DNA of 64,000 nt from Streptomyces sp. SDr-06 (lineage in GTDB: Bacteria > Actinomycetota > Actinomycetes > Streptomycetales > Streptomycetaceae): positions 372,001 through 436,000 of the forward strand of contig NZ_QOLA01000004.1 in NCBI RefSeq assembly GCF_003324565.1, read 5' to 3'. Position 1 is the first letter of the stretch, and every line of letters begins with the position of its first letter. The position numbers were made by a program, and so were the translations under genes. Below, piece by piece: positions 61,549-64,000 of the stretch. The notes beneath the pieces were generated by a model. It saw only the letters and a list, made by a program, of their open reading frames with translations. It made no database searches and was not told the origin of the DNA.

Positions 61549-63168
61549 GTGAGTCAGAGTCGTGTCAGCCCGGACGGCCCCGCGGGCGTCAGTGTCGTCG
61601 TCATCGCCTACAACGACGCCGGGCTGGTCGCCGACGCCGTGCGGTCGGCCCTCGCGCAGGGGCCGGCCGTCACCGAGGTCGTGGCCGTCGACGACTGCTC
61701 CCAGGACGGCACCGCCGCCGTCCTGGACCAGCTGGCCACCACCGAACCCCGGCTCCGCGTGGTGCGCCGCACGGAGAACAGCGGGGGCTGCGGAACGCCC
61801 CGCAACGACGGAATCGCCGCCGCCACCGCCCCGTACGTCATGTTCCTCGACAGCGACGACGTGCTGCCCCCCGGAGCCGTCGCCGCCCTCCTGGCCGCTG
61901 CCGAGGAGCACGGCACCGAGGTCACCGTGGGCCGGGCCGTGCGCCGCGAGCTGCCCGCCGGCCGCGACGTGCGCTGGCAGCCCGGCCTGTACCGGGAAGC
62001 GGCCGTGCACGCGTCGCCCGAGGCCGAGCCGAAGCTGCTCCACGACACGCTCTGCGTCAACAAGCTCTACCGCCGCGACTTCCTGAATGAGCGTCAACTC
62101 CGGTTCCCCGACGGCAAGTTCGTCTACGAGGACTTCGTCTTCACGGCCCGCGTGTACGCGGCGGCGCCCCGCGTCGCCGTCGTGCCCGAGCTCGTCTACG
62201 TCTGGCATGTGCGGCGCGCCGCCGCCCAGGTCTCCATCTCGCTGGCCCGCAAGGACGTCGGCAACTGGCAGGCGCGGATCGCCGCCCACACCCAGGCCGT
62301 CGAGGCGTTCCGGGCGGCCGACCGCAAGGCGCTCGCCGCCGCCTGCCGCACCAAGTTCCTGGACTACGACCTGTGCCTGTACCTGCGCGAGCTGCGCGTG
62401 CGCGACGCCGGGTACCAGGCCGACTGGTGGCGGCTGACCCGTGCCTACCTCGCCGGGTTCGAGCCCGGCGAGGTGGCCGCGGCCGCCGCCCCGGCCCGCT
62501 GGCTCACCCAGGTGGTGCTCGCCTCGGACACCCCCCGTGACCTGGACCGGCTCTCCCAGCTCGCCGCCGAGCACCCCCGCCTCACCCCGCCGTACACCAC
62601 CGCGGAGTCCGGCCCGGTGTGGGCGGACGACCTGACCGTGCCGCTGGACGGGCTCGACGCGCTGCCCGCCGACCGGCTCCCCCTCGCCGTGGACGCGACG
62701 CTGCTGGCGGCCCGGCGCGGCATCCTCAAGCTCCGCGTGCACGAGCTGTACGGACGGCTCGCCGCGAACGGTGCCCCGTCCGGCGCCGACGTCGAGTTCG
62801 TGTCCCGGGACGGCGGCGAGAGCGCGCTGACCGTCACCGCGCCGCTGCGCGCCACCGAGGGCGGCTGGAGCGGGCAGGTGCCCGTACCGCTGGCGCGCCT
62901 CGCGGCGGCGGGCGGCCGCGGCACCCAGATCTGGGACCTGCGGGTCCGCGTGCACACCGGCCGCGCGCCGGGCCCGTACACCACGCTGCGGGCCGGGGCG
63001 GCCGGGCTGCGGCGCACGGCGGTTCCCGGCAGCCGGTACGGTGTTCTGCTGGTGCAGCCGTACCGGACGTCGAGCGGATCGCTCGCGGTGCGGCTCGCGC
63101 CAGGAGTGCAGGGGGCCCTCGGGGTGGTCGGCGGCAAGCTGCGCAGGCTGGCCCGGAAAGCCCGGTAG
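61549..63168 (+). CDS. Family 2 glycosyltransferase
   Basis: A 539-residue inverting glycosyltransferase with a GT-A fold. VSVVVIAYNDAGLVADAVRSAL (about 10-31) and VVAVDDCSQDGT bind the sugar nucleotide. The metal-binding D101-S-D-D104 (FLDSDD) is intact, and FVYEDFVFTARVY near 192-204 supplies the ED catalytic region. About 220 residues beyond the catalytic domain resemble the C-terminal part of teichoic-acid type GT2 enzymes. It likely adds hexose or hexosamine to a wall polymer such as teichoic or teichulosonic acid. It precedes galE by 26 bp, suggesting a UDP-galactose-linked pathway (inference). Confidence 0.87.
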   Translation: MSQSRVSPDGPAGVSVVVIAYNDAGLVADAVRSALAQGPAVTEVVAVDDCSQDGTAAVLDQLATTEPRLRVVRRTENSGGCGTPRNDGIAAATAPYVMFLDSDDVLPPGAVAALLAAAEEHGTEVTVGRAVRRELPAGRDVRWQPGLYREAAVHASPEAEPKLLHDTLCVNKLYRRDFLNERQLRFPDGKFVYEDFVFTARVYAAAPRVAVVPELVYVWHVRRAAAQVSISLARKDVGNWQARIAAHTQAVEAFRAADRKALAAACRTKFLDYDLCLYLRELRVRDAGYQADWWRLTRAYLAGFEPGEVAAAAAPARWLTQVVLASDTPRDLDRLSQLAAEHPRLTPPYTTAESGPVWADDLTVPLDGLDALPADRLPLAVDATLLAARRGILKLRVHELYGRLAANGAPSGADVEFVSRDGGESALTVTAPLRATEGGWSGQVPVPLARLAAAGGRGTQIWDLRVRVHTGRAPGPYTTLRAGAAGLRRTAVPGSRYGVLLVQPYRTSSGSLAVRLAPGVQGALGVVGGKLRRLARKAR

Positions 63169-63194
63169 AACGCGATGACGACGAGGACGCGCAT

Positions 63195-64000
63195 ATGACT
63201 TTTCTGATCACTGGTGGCGCCGGATACATCGGTTCCCATGTCGTGCGGGCCATGACGGCGGCGGGGGAGCGCGTCGTCGTGCTCGACGACCTCTCCACCG
63301 GTGACGCGGCCCGTCTGCCGCAGGGTGTGCCGCTGGTGGTCGGCTCCGTCCTGGACCGCGCGCTCCTGGACCGCACCCTCGCCGAGCACGAGGTCACCGG
63401 GGTGGTGCACCTCGCGGGCAAGAAGCAGGTCGGCGAGTCCGTCGAGATCCCGCTGCACTACTACCGGGAGAACGTGTTCGGGCTGACCGTGCTCCTGGAG
63501 GCCGTCGCCGAGGCGGGCGTGCGCACCTTCCTGTTCTCCTCGTCCGCCTCCGTGTACGGGATGCCGGACGTCGACCTCGTCACCGAGGCCACCCCCTGCC
63601 TGCCGATGAGCCCGTACGGCGAGACCAAGCTGGCAGGCGAGTGGCTGGTCCGCGCGGCCGGCAAGGCCCACGGCATCGCCACCGGCTGCCTGCGCTACTT
63701 CAACGTGGCGGGCACCGCCACCCCCGAACTCGCCGACACCGGCGTCTTCAACCTCGTACCGATGGTGTTCGAGAAGCTGGAGGACGGCGAGCCGCCGCGC
63801 ATCTTCGGCGACGACTACGAGACCCCCGACGGCACCTGTGTGCGCGACTACATCCACGTCGAGGACCTCGCGGACGCGCACCTGGCCGCCGCCCGCAAGC
63901 TCGCCGAGTCCGCGCAGGCGAGCGACTTCCGCGACCTGACCGTCAACATCGGCCGCGGCGAAGGCGTTTCGGTGCGCGAGATGGTCGACCTCATCAACGA
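63195..64000 (+). CDS. galE: UDP-glucose 4-epimerase, N-terminal part (partial)
   Basis: The first 268 codons of an SDR-family epimerase that interconverts UDP-glucose and UDP-galactose. The NAD-binding GGAGYIG is at 7-13. A Ser-Tyr-Lys triad is visible in FSSSASVYG and SPYGETK. CVRDYIHVEDLADAHLAA near 215-232 is the family hallmark. The coding region runs off the window end. GAGGACGCGCAT precedes the ATG. The pairing with the GT2 gene upstream points to a galactosylated surface polymer. Confidence 0.95.
   Translation, partial: MTFLITGGAGYIGSHVVRAMTAAGERVVVLDDLSTGDAARLPQGVPLVVGSVLDRALLDRTLAEHEVTGVVHLAGKKQVGESVEIPLHYYRENVFGLTVLLEAVAEAGVRTFLFSSSASVYGMPDVDLVTEATPCLPMSPYGETKLAGEWLVRAAGKAHGIATGCLRYFNVAGTATPELADTGVFNLVPMVFEKLEDGEPPRIFGDDYETPDGTCVRDYIHVEDLADAHLAAARKLAESAQASDFRDLTVNIGRGEGVSVREMVDLIN

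Overview
The window is high-GC actinobacterial DNA, almost certainly from a Streptomyces chromosome. The evidence is strong G/C bias at third codon positions, many GTG starts, a Fe-type superoxide dismutase behind a Nur-type operator, the tig-clpP1-clpP2-clpX cluster with a ClgR-type operator, an mreBCD-pbp2-rodA cluster, and a giant RNase E/G. No insertion sequence, integrase, prophage or CRISPR array was seen. The region reads as chromosomal core with accessory genes set between core genes.

The backbone follows a gene order I recall from Mycobacterium tuberculosis (pepN, Rv2466c-like, rpiB, nei2, tig, clpP1, clpP2, clpX, valS, folC, DUF4233, ndk, rne, rplU, rpmA, obg). Genes that depart from that order are the accessory or lineage-specific part: sodF, three amino-acid permeases, bioY, a flavin oxidoreductase, an LPKTG surface protein with a divergent Ser/Thr kinase, a SpoIIE-type phosphatase, an ABC exporter, a VKOR/histidine kinase/MreB-paralogue group between valS and folC, a CYTH-CHAD protein, a split radical-SAM pair, and a glycosyltransferase plus galE after obg.

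Layout: 1-9.2 kb holds secreted and cytosolic peptidases (M28 end, S8 protease, PepN), a Nudix hydrolase, an AbiEi/DUF559-like protein and a mycothiol-reductase-like thioredoxin-fold protein. 9.2-19.5 kb holds sodF with a probable 3'UTR small RNA, the permeases, bioY, the flavin enzyme, the LPKTG protein and the kinase. 19.6-28.6 kb holds rpiB, nei2, an Eis-like acetyltransferase, the phosphatase, the ABC exporter, an HD hydrolase, a 64-residue membrane protein and two tRNAs. 28.8-33.3 kb is the trigger factor and Clp protease module. 34.4-42.5 kb runs valS to ndk with the inserted group. 42.7-49.1 kb is the cell-wall elongation/sporulation cluster mreB-mreC-mreD-pbp2-rodA. 49.2-58.8 kb holds CYTH-CHAD, the radical-SAM pair, a repeat-rich membrane protein with a premature stop, and RNase E. 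58.8-64 kb holds rplU-rpmA-obg, a GT2 glycosyltransferase and the start of galE.

Regulatory signals include strong hairpin terminators at most operon ends, a Nur box ahead of sodF, a ClgR box ahead of clpP1, and at least seven genes with a -10-like hexamer 6-8 nt before the start codon and no Shine-Dalgarno sequence, which is the signature of leaderless mRNAs. The best leads for novelty are the candidate s-SodF small RNA, the in-frame stop in the membrane-protein gene at 53474, the HD hydrolase with a changed nucleotide-contact residue, the valS-folC insertion, and the repeated basic motif on both sides of the RNase E core.
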